From Gammaproteobacteria bacterium (GTDB lineage: Bacteria > Pseudomonadota > Gammaproteobacteria > GRL18), in NCBI GenBank assembly GCA_026994225.1, contig JALWRI010000088.1, positions 101,395 to 165,394 on the forward strand: a stretch of DNA of 64,000 bases, written 5' to 3'. Position numbers and translations under genes: made by a program. Within the stretch, counting starts at the first letter, position 1. Each line of letters opens with the position of its first letter. Below are positions 47,545-57,124 of this stretch, one piece after another. The notes beneath the pieces were generated by a model, which saw only the letters and a program-made list of their open reading frames with translations, was not told where the DNA came from and made no database searches.

Positions 47545-50484
47545 ATGAAACAAATATTATTGTATGTATTAACTTTCTGTTTATTATTAGTTATCAGTTT
47601 TTCATTATATAGACAAACACAAGCTGAAATAGCGGATGTGGAAAAAACAGAACTACAACGAAACGTTTTATTATTCAATTTAACGAAAGTAAAGATTGAA
47701 AATTATCTGTCCTCATTGCAAGATAAAATTACTATTGCCTCTTATTTATTAGCAAAACAATTAGAGGCCATTATTGCCGATGAGGATGAGAATGATGTGT
47801 TATTAGAAAAGATACAAGTGGAAGTGAAAAAAGAAATGCCTAATGCCTTTGCTGTTACTCTGGCTGATAGGCATGGAGATATATATGTAACTGATTTTAA
47901 TGGTAAAATTTCAGAAGTTTGTCAACGTAATATTAAACAATATGCAAAAAACAAAGTATTTAATATCCGCATACATCCTAATCCAGTACAGTATCACTTT
48001 GATATTATAAGTTATTATCAACGTGAATGGCAGTCTGAACCACATATCTTTTTTACCTCATTTAATACCAATGATTTACGTAACTTGTTACAACAGGGCC
48101 AAACTGCAAATAATCGTTTGTATTTATTGTTAAAACAGCGTCCAGGTTTAATTGAAGTCAGTGCAGAAGGAAACCGTTTGGAATTAACACGGGATATACA
48201 TTTACATCAACAAGAGATGGAAGCTATTACTATTCAAGAAGCAATTGAAAAGACAGCTTGGCAATTAGTGAGCATTCCTATGCCAGAAAATAAATCGTTA
48301 GAAAGAAAAAAAACATGGATAATATTCAAAGCAGTTATTGAAGGCGGAATTTTTTATTTATTATTATTCATTGTTTTTTATCAAAGTTATAAAATGGTGC
48401 AAACTCGTTTACAGACTGCTGAACGGAAAGAGGAAATATTAAATACTACATTACAAAATGTTGTCATGTACGCTACCGTAGGGATTATTAATATTGATAG
48501 TAAAGGAATAATTACATTTTTTAATCCAGAGGCAGAATTATTATTTGGTTATTATGCAAAAGAGATTGTGGGAAAAAATATTCAAGTATTATTTCCTGAT
48601 AGTGATATAACGCATTATTTACCTACTGCCTCCCCATCTACAACAGAAAAAAATAGTAAAAAAAAAGGGCTTCAGAATAAGAATATTGCATTAACAGGGT
48701 GTTATAAAGATGGCAACAGATTTTTTGTAGAAGTGGGTATATCTAGTCGGGGTATAGTGAATGATAAACAGATATTTACACTTTTTATTCAGGATGTATC
48801 AAAACAAAAAGCATATGAAGAGGCATTGAAAAAAGAAAAACAGATTGCAGAAAATGCAGTACGGGTAAAAAGTGAATTTTTAGCGAGTATGAGCCATGAA
48901 ATAAGAACCCCCATGAATGGTATATTAGGGATGTTAGGTTTGTTACAAAATTCTCCTTTGGATGCAGAACAACAGCATAGAGTATCCCTTGCACAAGGAT
49001 CAGCGAATGCCTTGTTAACATTATTAAATGATATTTTGGATTTTTCTAAAATGGAAGCAGGGAAGTTGGATTTAGAAATACTCGATTTTGATTTACGTAC
49101 TTTGTTGAGTGATTTAGCCGAATCTATGGCATTAGCAGCGCAAAAGAAAGGGCTAGAATTAATCGTGGATATAACAGAAGTAGAATATTCTATGGTAAAA
49201 GGTGATCCGGGGCGATTACGACAAATATTAACTAATTTAGTAGGTAATGCTATTAAATTTACCAATCAAGGAGAAATTGTTATTACTGCAAGATTGGAAA
49301 AAAAGACAACCAATGATTTATTATTTCATTGTAGTATTAGGGATACAGGAATTGGCATACCAGAAGATAAAATTAATAAATTATTCCAATCTTTTAGTCA
49401 AGTTGATGCCTCTACTACCCGTCAGTACGGTGGCACAGGTTTAGGTTTAAGCATCTGTAAAAAACTGTGTGCGTTAATGGGGGGTAGTATAGATGTGAGT
49501 ACAACAGCAGGGAAGGGAAGTTGCTTTAGTTTTTCATTATCATTGGGATATAGTAAAGAGGCGCATCTTGTTATACCTAACTTTGATGTCAGTCATTTAG
49601 AGGTGTTAATTGTTGATGATAATGCTACTAATCGCTATGTATTACAAGAACAACTCAAACATTGGGGTATTACTGTTACCAGTGCTAAAGATGCGGATAT
49701 GGCATTGACAATATGTGAACAACGTATTGCAGCAGGCAACGCTATTTTTGATGTAGCATTATTAGATATGCAAATGCCGAATATTGATGGTGCTACCTTG
49801 GCAAAAAAATTGTTAGCTAATCCAGCATTGAGAAAAATGAAATTAGTAATGATGACATCCTTAGGGCAAAAAGGTGATGCACAATTTTTTGCTAATTTAG
49901 GGTTTAGTGCTTATTTTAGCAAACCGGCAACTACCTCTGATATTCTCGATGCACTAATGATTGTAGCAGAAGATGGCGAAGTGTTAAAAAAAGCAAGACC
50001 ACTGGTGACACAACATTATTTGAAAAGTTTAGAAAAAAATAAATCACAATTAGAACAAAAAGAAAAAGCGTGGCCGGATAATACACGAATATTATTAGTA
50101 GAAGATAATCGAATAAACCAATTAGTAGCAGAAGGAATATTAAAAAAATTAGGTTTAAAAATTGATATTGCTGCCAATGGATTGGAAGCCTTAACATGTT
50201 TAAAACAATCTCCCGAGAATAGTCCTTATACTTTAATTATTATGGATTGTCAGATGCCAGAAATGGATGGTTATCAGGCAAGTGAAGCAATTCGTAGTGC
50301 TGATGCGGGGGAACGTTATAAAGATATTATGATCATCGCTATGACAGCCAATGCAATGCAAGGTGATAGGGATAAATGTATTGCAGCAGGAATGACTGAT
50401 TATATGAGTAAACCTGTGAAGATAGAACAAGTGTACAACAAGTTATATGAATGGTTGATAACTAAAAAAACAATAGATACCTAG
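47545..50484 (+). CDS. Membrane hybrid sensor histidine kinase with two receiver domains
   Basis: The protein has 979 residues. A membrane helix near 3-21 and another at about 258-282 bracket a periplasmic sensor of roughly 235 residues. A PAS domain (about 300-415) precedes the HisKA motif SMSHEIRTPMNG with phospho-acceptor H451. The ATPase domain shows the N box (LTNLVGNAIKF) and the G boxes (DTGIGIP, GGTGLGLSI). Two receiver domains follow, with D741 (LLDMQMP) and D901 (IMDCQMP), both with intact acidic pockets. No HPt domain is fused, so a separate phosphotransfer protein is needed. It resembles BarA-type kinases in layout. Confidence 0.93.
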   Translation: MKQILLYVLTFCLLLVISFSLYRQTQAEIADVEKTELQRNVLLFNLTKVKIENYLSSLQDKITIASYLLAKQLEAIIADEDENDVLLEKIQVEVKKEMPNAFAVTLADRHGDIYVTDFNGKISEVCQRNIKQYAKNKVFNIRIHPNPVQYHFDIISYYQREWQSEPHIFFTSFNTNDLRNLLQQGQTANNRLYLLLKQRPGLIEVSAEGNRLELTRDIHLHQQEMEAITIQEAIEKTAWQLVSIPMPENKSLERKKTWIIFKAVIEGGIFYLLLFIVFYQSYKMVQTRLQTAERKEEILNTTLQNVVMYATVGIINIDSKGIITFFNPEAELLFGYYAKEIVGKNIQVLFPDSDITHYLPTASPSTTEKNSKKKGLQNKNIALTGCYKDGNRFFVEVGISSRGIVNDKQIFTLFIQDVSKQKAYEEALKKEKQIAENAVRVKSEFLASMSHEIRTPMNGILGMLGLLQNSPLDAEQQHRVSLAQGSANALLTLLNDILDFSKMEAGKLDLEILDFDLRTLLSDLAESMALAAQKKGLELIVDITEVEYSMVKGDPGRLRQILTNLVGNAIKFTNQGEIVITARLEKKTTNDLLFHCSIRDTGIGIPEDKINKLFQSFSQVDASTTRQYGGTGLGLSICKKLCALMGGSIDVSTTAGKGSCFSFSLSLGYSKEAHLVIPNFDVSHLEVLIVDDNATNRYVLQEQLKHWGITVTSAKDADMALTICEQRIAAGNAIFDVALLDMQMPNIDGATLAKKLLANPALRKMKLVMMTSLGQKGDAQFFANLGFSAYFSKPATTSDILDALMIVAEDGEVLKKARPLVTQHYLKSLEKNKSQLEQKEKAWPDNTRILLVEDNRINQLVAEGILKKLGLKIDIAANGLEALTCLKQSPENSPYTLIIMDCQMPEMDGYQASEAIRSADAGERYKDIMIIAMTANAMQGDRDKCIAAGMTDYMSKPVKIEQVYNKLYEWLITKKTIDT

Positions 50485-50487
50485 CCG

Positions 50488-51129
50488 CTATTCAGGTTGG
50501 GGTTGAGGATCGATCCCTATAAGCTCAAAATAGCTGTTTTCAGGATTATAATGCAAATAAATATTGGTATATTTACTGCCATTAACATCTACCCGTGGGA
50601 TATGTAAATTACTATTACTCAGAGAAAAACTGGCATCAACACAAGCGTTAGTTTCTATTACATTATTAGGGCTAGGTGTGGAGGTTGCCAATTGCATTGT
50701 TGTTCCCCAAAACCCCTGATCTTCTAAAAAATGAGCATAGTTGATTTCAAGGACATATACTTTCCAACTATTTTGGATTAATTCTAGCGTACCCTTAATA
50801 GTGCAGCGGGAGGCATAAGTAATGCTGGTGGGAGGATTTTGTAACATCGTATCAGCAATATGACGATCTGATATAAATTCTAATTTACCATAACCAATCC
50901 AAGAAGCATTAGAGCTAGGGCTTTGTACTTGATTAAAAAGGCGGAAATAATTGCTAATAGTGGAGGGTTTTACATCAATATTGCAGTAAAAATTATAAAA
51001 ACTCACCGCTTGATTTTCAAAATCCTGAGGATTTGCTGCCACCAGATCCAGATCTTTATTTTCTATAGTATAGCCGGATTGAAATAGAAAAATAAATAAT
51101 AGATACAGTATAACTTGTTGTTTTTTCAT
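50488..51129 (-). CDS. Secreted hypothetical protein
   Basis: The protein has 213 residues with a signal peptide (about 1-21, FQSGYTIE). The middle (70-140) contains two Cys (about C49 and C109) and beta-rich sequence. The C-terminus reads LHIPRVDVNGSKYTNIYLHY, ending in ...FELIGIDPQ. This resembles a motif I associate with extracellular proteins of filamentous sulfur bacteria and methanotrophs. No enzymatic motif is seen. It lies three bases downstream of the HDOD gene on the same strand. Confidence 0.6.
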   Translation of the reverse strand: MKKQQVILYLLFIFLFQSGYTIENKDLDLVAANPQDFENQAVSFYNFYCNIDVKPSTISNYFRLFNQVQSPSSNASWIGYGKLEFISDRHIADTMLQNPPTSITYASRCTIKGTLELIQNSWKVYVLEINYAHFLEDQGFWGTTMQLATSTPSPNNVIETNACVDASFSLSNSNLHIPRVDVNGSKYTNIYLHYNPENSYFELIGIDPQPQPE

Positions 51130-51132
51130 CTG

Positions 51133-51975
51133 TTATGATCCTAACATACGTTTTGCTGCTTCAATGTTTTCAGCCGTGTCTTCCATCTCAATAACACTGA
51201 TTTCGGGAGCGAGTCCTAATTTATGAAAAGAAGGAATAGCTGACCAATCTAATTGTGCATCAGGGTGATCAGTACCCATAATATTTTGTAATTTGGCAAC
51301 AATCACTACATCGGTATAATCTGCCTTTTCGTTACCACTTTCGTATTGGTAGTTATTATTTTCTTCTACAGCAGTCACTAATTCTTCGGGGAAATTCCAA
51401 GAACGTAAAATACTGGCACCAATTTTATTTTGTAATCGTGATATAAGTGAATCGAGCAGATCTTCATTAGCTAATAGGCTCGGTACATCCTCTGCTCGGG
51501 TTAACATAGGTAAAGCACCAATATTATGAATTAAACCTGCAAGTAAGGCCTGATCAGGAGATAAATTAGTAAATTGTTGTGCTAAAACATGGCAAATAGC
51601 GGCTACCTGGGTACTTTGTTCCCAAATTTGATGTTGACGCACTTCAGTTGCTGGAGAGGTTGCCTGAAATATTTGTTCCATTGCCAAACTGGTAACCATG
51701 TTTTTAACCAAATTATTGCCCATACGCATAATAGCAGATTCAATCGTTTCGGTTGATTCAGTTCCACGTAATAAAGGACTATTTGCTATCTGAATAATAC
51801 GGGCAGATAATGCAGGGTCTAAGGATATAACACTCGCAATTTCAGGTATGGTGCTATTTTCTTTTTCCACTGCATCACGAATTTTAAGGGCTATTTCGGG
51901 TAATGTCGGTAAGACGAGCTTATCGTGTTCTAAATCATGTAAAAAAGCAAGATAAAACTTGTCTTCAACGCTCAT
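51133..51975 (-). CDS. HDOD-domain signalling protein
   Basis: The protein has 280 residues with one HDOD domain (about 15-215): LPTLPEIALKIRDAVE, ASVISLDPALSARIIQIANS and LLAGLIHNIGALPML. HDOD domains are non-catalytic relatives of HD phosphohydrolases found in motility and c-di-GMP signalling networks. The catalytic His-Asp pair is absent here (HN in LIHNIG). A short acidic C-terminal tail follows. Proximity to the HD-GYP, GGDEF and histidine kinase genes suggests membership in the same signalling block. Confidence 0.9.
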   Translation of the reverse strand: MSVEDKFYLAFLHDLEHDKLVLPTLPEIALKIRDAVEKENSTIPEIASVISLDPALSARIIQIANSPLLRGTESTETIESAIMRMGNNLVKNMVTSLAMEQIFQATSPATEVRQHQIWEQSTQVAAICHVLAQQFTNLSPDQALLAGLIHNIGALPMLTRAEDVPSLLANEDLLDSLISRLQNKIGASILRSWNFPEELVTAVEENNNYQYESGNEKADYTDVVIVAKLQNIMGTDHPDAQLDWSAIPSFHKLGLAPEISVIEMEDTAENIEAAKRMLGS

Positions 51976-52025
51976 ATAATGACTCCAAATTTTAGAATAT
52001 TGAGGTAAAGTGAATTGTACGAATG

Positions 52026-53081
52026 TTATTCTAGCAGATAAGGGAGTGCTTTCAACTGTAATGTACTTTCTGTTGCGTTGTTGAGATAAATATTATGATT
52101 TTCAGCGGTTTTGATATCTAAAACACAGAGCATATCATATTGCTTATTGCTCTGATTATAGTGTACATCTACAATTTTTCCTGTTCCTTGTCCACTGGTA
52201 TTTTCTTGTGCATAGAGATTATCCCCTATTTGAGGTGCAGTGTCTGTAGCGACTTGAGCTAAATACATGCGGCGTTTTATTTTACCTAAATACTTCATTC
52301 GTGCGACCACTTCTTGTCCAGGGTAACAGCCTTTTTGGAAATTGACAACGTGTAGTGCCTGTAAGTTAATCATTTGAGGGACGAAGGCTTCAGAGGTTAC
52401 AGGGTAAATGGTTGGAATACCAGCTAGAATATTGAGGTGTTGCCAAACATCTCCATTCGCAATGGTAGCTTGGGGAGCTATTTTTGTCCATAATGTTTGC
52501 ATAATATGGGCATTAGCAAATAACTGAAATTGTGGAATACTGCTTTCTACTCCAGTACGTAAAATAGTAATGTCAGATGTATAACTGACAGCTTGAGGTG
52601 TTGCAGGAACGGGTAAAGCTAAAGATTCCAAGATGGCTATAGCCTTTTCCCCAGCAATACCAATACGAACCAGTTGATCACTCATATCAGTGAGTGTTAC
52701 TTTTGCTCGTAATATAAAGATATTTAAGCGTTTGTGTATAGTTTGTAATAAACTAAGAGGTAATTGTAGCAGTAGTTGCTCTTGGTAGGGAATAATTTGT
52801 AAAAGGCTTAATACTCGACCTTTAGGGCTACAATAACTACTAAGTTGTGCCTGTGTAGTATGAACCTGTTGAATATCATTACTTAATTGCCCTTGTAAAA
52901 AATCCATGACTTCTTCACCACTTGCTTGTAATAATCCTAAATGGGATAAATCCATTAATAATAAGGGATCCTGGATATTTCCTGTTGTTGGGAAGACAGT
53001 AATATGCTGTGAGTTAGTTTGTGCTTGTTGTGATGTCATAAAATCATGCCAATTAGTCGTCATTACTTGATTTACTCCCAT
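52026..53081 (-). CDS. ygfZ: Folate-binding protein YgfZ
   Basis: GcvT-like tetrahydrofolate-binding protein that helps assemble or repair iron-sulfur clusters. The signature KGCYPGQEVVARMKYLGKIK includes the essential Cys. The early segment FLQGQLSNDI is typical. It has 351 residues from 53081. An internal Met at residue 7 (53063), with GGGAG about ten bases upstream, may be the actual start. It is divergent from the succinate dehydrogenase operon, an Fe-S enzyme that depends on such factors. Confidence 0.92.
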   Translation of the reverse strand: MGVNQVMTTNWHDFMTSQQAQTNSQHITVFPTTGNIQDPLLLMDLSHLGLLQASGEEVMDFLQGQLSNDIQQVHTTQAQLSSYCSPKGRVLSLLQIIPYQEQLLLQLPLSLLQTIHKRLNIFILRAKVTLTDMSDQLVRIGIAGEKAIAILESLALPVPATPQAVSYTSDITILRTGVESSIPQFQLFANAHIMQTLWTKIAPQATIANGDVWQHLNILAGIPTIYPVTSEAFVPQMINLQALHVVNFQKGCYPGQEVVARMKYLGKIKRRMYLAQVATDTAPQIGDNLYAQENTSGQGTGKIVDVHYNQSNKQYDMLCVLDIKTAENHNIYLNNATESTLQLKALPYLLE

Positions 53082-53215
53082 TTCAATGTAAGCTTATTTT
53101 TAAAAGGTGAATGGATTACATTACCCTAATATTGATGGTATTACGCTAAAATCAAGCAGCATGGTATGAATTTCTCGTAACAACAGGAAATGGAATAATC
53201 ATCAGGAATATAAAT

Positions 53216-53596
53216 ATGCTCTCACCACCTGCCCCAAAATATTTGAATTTAATAAAAATTCGTCTGTCTATTATGGCTTTTGTATCTATTTTACATCGCA
53301 TTAGTGGTTTTCTATGGATATTGATATTGCCCATTGGGCTATATGTATTAGAACTTTCACTCCGTAGTGAAAGTGATTTTAGAGCGTTACAGCAGTTTTT
53401 TGAGTATAAGAGTGTATCGTTGTTTATTATTCTGGCATTGTTATTTTTTATCCATCATTTTTTAATGGGCATTCGATTTTTATTATTGGATATGCAAATA
53501 GGCCTAGAACTTGCCAGCGCCCGCAATAGCGCACGGCTGGTATTGTTATTAGATATATTGGCATTGTTGTTATTAATAGGGGCGTGGTGGTTATGA
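53216..53596 (+). CDS. sdhC: Succinate dehydrogenase cytochrome b556 subunit
   Basis: Membrane anchor with haem b and part of the quinone site, 126 residues and three helices. The SILHRISG motif (Ser and Arg of the quinone pocket) and the haem ligand H81 in HHFLMGIR are visible. It is the first gene of sdhCDABE. AGGAAT is the likely ribosome site. Confidence 0.94.
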   Translation: MLSPPAPKYLNLIKIRLSIMAFVSILHRISGFLWILILPIGLYVLELSLRSESDFRALQQFFEYKSVSLFIILALLFFIHHFLMGIRFLLLDMQIGLELASARNSARLVLLLDILALLLLIGAWWL

Positions 53597-53931
53597 GTGT
53601 GCGTAATACAGGCGGCATACATAGTTGGGTTTTACAACGTATTAGTGCGCTATATATTGTATTATTTTGTTGTTATAGCTTGATTTATTGGTTCATTCAT
53701 ACTCCACTTACGTATCAAAATTGGTGCTTATGGTTAGCGTCTGATATGGTGAATATTTCAAGTGTTACTTTTTGTTGGTTTATTTTATTACATGCCTGGG
53801 TAGGACTTCGTGATATTGCTACCGATTATATATCGGGGTATCTGTTACGTTTTGCAGTATTAAATATATTTGCTTTATTTTTTCTTGGAATGGGAATTTG
53901 GGCAACTAAAATATTATTGGTTTTAGTATAG
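53593..53931 (+). CDS. sdhD: Succinate dehydrogenase hydrophobic membrane anchor subunit
   Basis: Second membrane anchor, three helices, 112 residues from the ATG at 53593, which overlaps the sdhC stop in an ATGA junction. A GTG at 53584 is the longer alternative. The segment [15 protein letters not shown] holds the haem-ligand His and the quinone-site Asp-Tyr pattern typical of SdhD. Confidence 0.92.
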   Translation: MSVRNTGGIHSWVLQRISALYIVLFCCYSLIYWFIHTPLTYQNWCLWLASDMVNISSVTFCWFILLHAWVGLRDIATDYISGYLLRFAVLNIFALFFLGMGIWATKILLVLV

Positions 53932-53941
53932 GATTAGGTCT

Positions 53942-55714
53942 ATGAAAATGACACATAGGCGTTTTGATGCCTTAGTTATTGGTGCTGGTGGAGGGGGGCT
54001 ACGGGCAGCGTTACAGTTGGCTCGTGCAGATGCGAAGGTGGCTGTCGTATCGAAAGTATTTCCAACAAGATCCCATACGGTTGCTGCACAAGGGGGGATG
54101 AATGCTGCTTTAGCTAATACTCTCGATGATCATTGGCATTGGCATATGTATGATACTATTAAAGGCAGTGATTATCTGGGGGATCAGGATGCCATTGAGT
54201 ATATGTGTCGGGCTGCACCACATGCAGTGATTGATTTAGAGCATTTTGGTGTGCCGTTTTCTCGTTTAGATAATGGTACTATTTATCAGCGTGCTTTTGG
54301 GGGGCAAAGTCAAAATTTTGGGGAGTCACAAGCTGCACGTACTTGTGCCGCAGCAGATAGAACGGGACATGCCATATTACACTCTTTATATCAGCAAAAT
54401 ATAAGAGCAAAAACCCATTTTTTTGATGAATATTTTGCTATGGATTTAATTCAGGATGAACAAGGATATATATTAGGGGCATTAACACTAGAAATAGCAA
54501 CAGGAGAAGTATTACTCATTGAAGCAAAAACAACCTTAATTGCAACCGGAGGAGTAGGAGAGCTATTTAGAACAAATACCAATGCCAGTATTAATACTGG
54601 GGATGGTATGGCGATGGCGTTACGGGCGGGGATTCCTTTACAAGATATGGAATTTTTCCAGTTTCATCCAACGGGGATAGCAGGAAAAGGAATGTTAATT
54701 ACTGAAGGCGCACGGGGGGAAGGAGGATATTTAATTAATTCTGAAGGAGAACGTTTTATGCAACGTTATGCTCCTAAAGTAAAGGATTTAGCAAGTCGTG
54801 ATGTGGTCAGTCGGGCAGTTGCATTAGAAGTAAGGGAAGGGAGGGGTTGTGGAGAAAATAAAGATTATGTGTATTTAAAATTGGATCATTTAGATGCAGA
54901 GGTGATTAAGAGACGTTTACCAGGGATACGGGATTTATGCCTGACGTTTTTACATATTGACCCCATTAACACCCCTATTCCGGTGTTTCCTACGGCGCAT
55001 TACACTATGGGAGGAATTCCCACTAATCGTTTTGGACAAGTTGTCGTACCCGTAGGGGGGGGAGAAGAAGTCTTACCCGGATTTTATGCCGTAGGAGAAT
55101 GTGCATGTGCTTCTGTACATGGTGCAAACCGCTTGGGGGGTAATTCATTATTAGATATAGTGGTGTTTGGAAGGGCTGCTGGCGATAATATTATTCAGTA
55201 TTTAAAGGATAACCGTTATCATAGAAAGCTGAATCAAGATAGTGTAGATAAAGCGTTAGCGCATCTATTGCGCTGGGATAAAAAGCCGCTAGACAAACAG
55301 AAGGTGGAACGGGTTGATACCTTAAAGCAAGAATTACAACAGTTGATGGAAACATATTGCGGGGTATTTAGAACAGAAGATATATTACAACAAGGATTGG
55401 ATAAAATAATGCAATTAGAAGAACGTTTACAGTATGCGTGTTTACATGATCACAGTAAAGTATTTAATACTGCCCGTATTGAAGCATTGGAATTAGAAAA
55501 TTTGCTCGATTTAGGGATTGCAACCTTGACGGCCGCATTAGCACGTAAAGAAAGCCGAGGCGCACATTCAAGGGAAGATTATCCTGATCGAGATGATAAA
55601 CACTGGTTACAACATAGTTTATTTTTTAAGGAAAAACGTCGATTACAGCACAAACCTGTGCGTATGCGTCCTATATCAGTAGATAGTTTTCCTCCTAAGG
55701 AACGGGTATATTAA
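53942..55714 (+). CDS. sdhA: Succinate dehydrogenase flavoprotein subunit
   Basis: Oxidises succinate to fumarate using covalently bound FAD. The flavin-attachment His is H45 in [10 protein letters not shown]. The Rossmann motif is VIGAGGGG, and the active-site blocks FHPTGI and EGARGEGG are present, with [13 protein letters not shown] near the C-terminal part. It has 590 residues. It acts with SdhE, encoded three genes later, which promotes flavinylation. Confidence 0.97.
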   Translation: MKMTHRRFDALVIGAGGGGLRAALQLARADAKVAVVSKVFPTRSHTVAAQGGMNAALANTLDDHWHWHMYDTIKGSDYLGDQDAIEYMCRAAPHAVIDLEHFGVPFSRLDNGTIYQRAFGGQSQNFGESQAARTCAAADRTGHAILHSLYQQNIRAKTHFFDEYFAMDLIQDEQGYILGALTLEIATGEVLLIEAKTTLIATGGVGELFRTNTNASINTGDGMAMALRAGIPLQDMEFFQFHPTGIAGKGMLITEGARGEGGYLINSEGERFMQRYAPKVKDLASRDVVSRAVALEVREGRGCGENKDYVYLKLDHLDAEVIKRRLPGIRDLCLTFLHIDPINTPIPVFPTAHYTMGGIPTNRFGQVVVPVGGGEEVLPGFYAVGECACASVHGANRLGGNSLLDIVVFGRAAGDNIIQYLKDNRYHRKLNQDSVDKALAHLLRWDKKPLDKQKVERVDTLKQELQQLMETYCGVFRTEDILQQGLDKIMQLEERLQYACLHDHSKVFNTARIEALELENLLDLGIATLTAALARKESRGAHSREDYPDRDDKHWLQHSLFFKEKRRLQHKPVRMRPISVDSFPPKERVY

Positions 55715-55745
55715 CGCAGCGTAAAATAGCCGGCGGAGGTGAATA

Positions 55746-56444
55746 ATGCAATTTTCAATTTATCGTTATAATCCTGAAAAAGACGCAAAACCTCGTATGC
55801 AGTCTTATACACTCTCTAATATAGCAAAAGGGATGATGTTACGAGATGCACTGTTACGTATTAAAGCGGAACAAGATGATTCATTGAGTTTTCGTCATTC
55901 TTGTGGGGAAGGAGTCTGTGGTTCAGATGGTATGAATATCAATGGTAAAAATGGTTTAGCATGTATTACGCCGGTTAGTGAATTAAAACAACCGATAGAA
56001 GTCCGTCCTATGCCAGGGATGCCAGTTATTCGTGATTTAATTATTGATATGACACAATTTTATCAACAATATCGGAAAGTCAAACCATATTTAATTGCCG
56101 AACAAACGGAATCAGAACTAGAATATAAACAAACCCCCCAGGAGAGGGAAAAACTAGATGGGTTATATGAATGTTTATTATGTGCTTGCTGTTCTACGGC
56201 CTGTCCTTCTTTTTGGTGGAATCCCGATAAGTTTTTAGGCCCTGCGGCACTGTTACAATCTTGGCGGTTTTTATCAGATAGCCGTGATCAAGCCACGATA
56301 GAACGTTTAGATGCTTTAGATGATCACTATCGTTTATTTCGTTGTCATAGTATTATGAATTGCATGGATGTGTGTCCTAAAGGGCTTAATCCAACCAAAG
56401 CAATCGTGAATATTAAAAAATTAATGTTAGAGCGAATTACCTAA
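55746..56444 (+). CDS. sdhB: Succinate dehydrogenase iron-sulfur subunit
   Basis: Carries three Fe-S clusters between FAD and quinone. The [2Fe-2S] site has C53, C58, D61 and C73 (CGEGVCGSDG ... LAC), with the Asp ligand as in E. coli. The [4Fe-4S] motif is CLLCACCSTACP and the [3Fe-4S] motif CHSIMNCMDVCPKG. It has 232 residues, and CGGAGG precedes the ATG. Confidence 0.97.
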   Translation: MQFSIYRYNPEKDAKPRMQSYTLSNIAKGMMLRDALLRIKAEQDDSLSFRHSCGEGVCGSDGMNINGKNGLACITPVSELKQPIEVRPMPGMPVIRDLIIDMTQFYQQYRKVKPYLIAEQTESELEYKQTPQEREKLDGLYECLLCACCSTACPSFWWNPDKFLGPAALLQSWRFLSDSRDQATIERLDALDDHYRLFRCHSIMNCMDVCPKGLNPTKAIVNIKKLMLERIT

Positions 56445-56457
56445 TTTATATAGGTTA

Positions 56458-56694
56458 ATGATGGATAAAGCACGTTTATCTTGGCAATGTCGTAGAGGAA
56501 TGTTAGAAGTAGAATTACTTTTAAATGCTTTTATTGAACATGGCTATAATGATTTAAATGCAACAGAGAAACAGTTATTTGAACAATTATTATGCTGTAG
56601 TGATGCGGAGTTATGTCCCTGGTTACTAGGACAATATGCAACAGAAAATACCCCTTATACCGCATTAATAGAGAAAATCCTTGCCTGTACTTGA
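56458..56694 (+). CDS. sdhE: FAD assembly factor SdhE
   Basis: Small helical protein of 78 residues that promotes covalent attachment of FAD to SdhA. The conserved RGxxE motif is visible as CRRGMLEVE. It lies 13 bases after sdhB and overlaps the following ygfX gene, the typical gammaproteobacterial arrangement. The first codon could also be the second ATG (MDKARL). Confidence 0.92.
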   Translation: MMDKARLSWQCRRGMLEVELLLNAFIEHGYNDLNATEKQLFEQLLCCSDAELCPWLLGQYATENTPYTALIEKILACT

Positions 56695-57100
56695 TGCTAT
56701 CATTATGCCGTCAAAAGGTATGCAGTATGTGACCTGTTTATTATTAGGTATTACCTCGATAGCGATATATAAAACTGGATTGGCAATATCAATACAAGTG
56801 CCTTTATACTGTATTGCAGCAGGGATGGTCTATTGTGAAACAGTATACCATTTATCAATACAACGTATCATTTATTTTGAACAGCAATGGAAAATACAAT
56901 TATCAGGGAAGTTGGAAATGTTACCAGCGCAATTACAAAATAATAGTATTATCGCTCAAAAGTGGGTATTTATTCGTTTTATAACACCCTGCGATAAACG
57001 TTCTTATAGTCTTTTTATTTGGCATACTATGTTAGAGGTATCTACCTTTCATTTATTAAAATTATCCATGCGTTTGCATGGTCAGCAGAGAAATAATTAA
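56681..57100 (+). CDS. ygfX: YgfX/CptA-like membrane protein
   Basis: The protein has 139 residues with two N-terminal hydrophobic segments (about 16-30 and 35-50), then a basic and aromatic soluble domain. Position after sdhE, size and topology fit YgfX, an inner-membrane partner of SdhE once reported as a CptA toxin. Sequence conservation in this family is low, so the call rests mainly on context. It starts with TTG at 56681 overlapping sdhE. Internal ATGs at residues 9 and 14 are alternatives. Confidence 0.65.
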   Translation: MPVLDAIIMPSKGMQYVTCLLLGITSIAIYKTGLAISIQVPLYCIAAGMVYCETVYHLSIQRIIYFEQQWKIQLSGKLEMLPAQLQNNSIIAQKWVFIRFITPCDKRSYSLFIWHTMLEVSTFHLLKLSMRLHGQQRNN

Positions 57101-57124
57101 CCACCGCAGCAAACTCGCAACTGT

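Noticed and set aside
47520..47548. TTGACT as -35 box for the hybrid kinase
   Set aside because: The -10 box at the right spacing would overlap the start codon, so it cannot drive this gene as placed.
48789..49265. 158-residue minus-strand frame inside the hybrid kinase
   Set aside because: It covers the HisKA/ATPase region of a clear kinase and lacks any motif or ribosome site.
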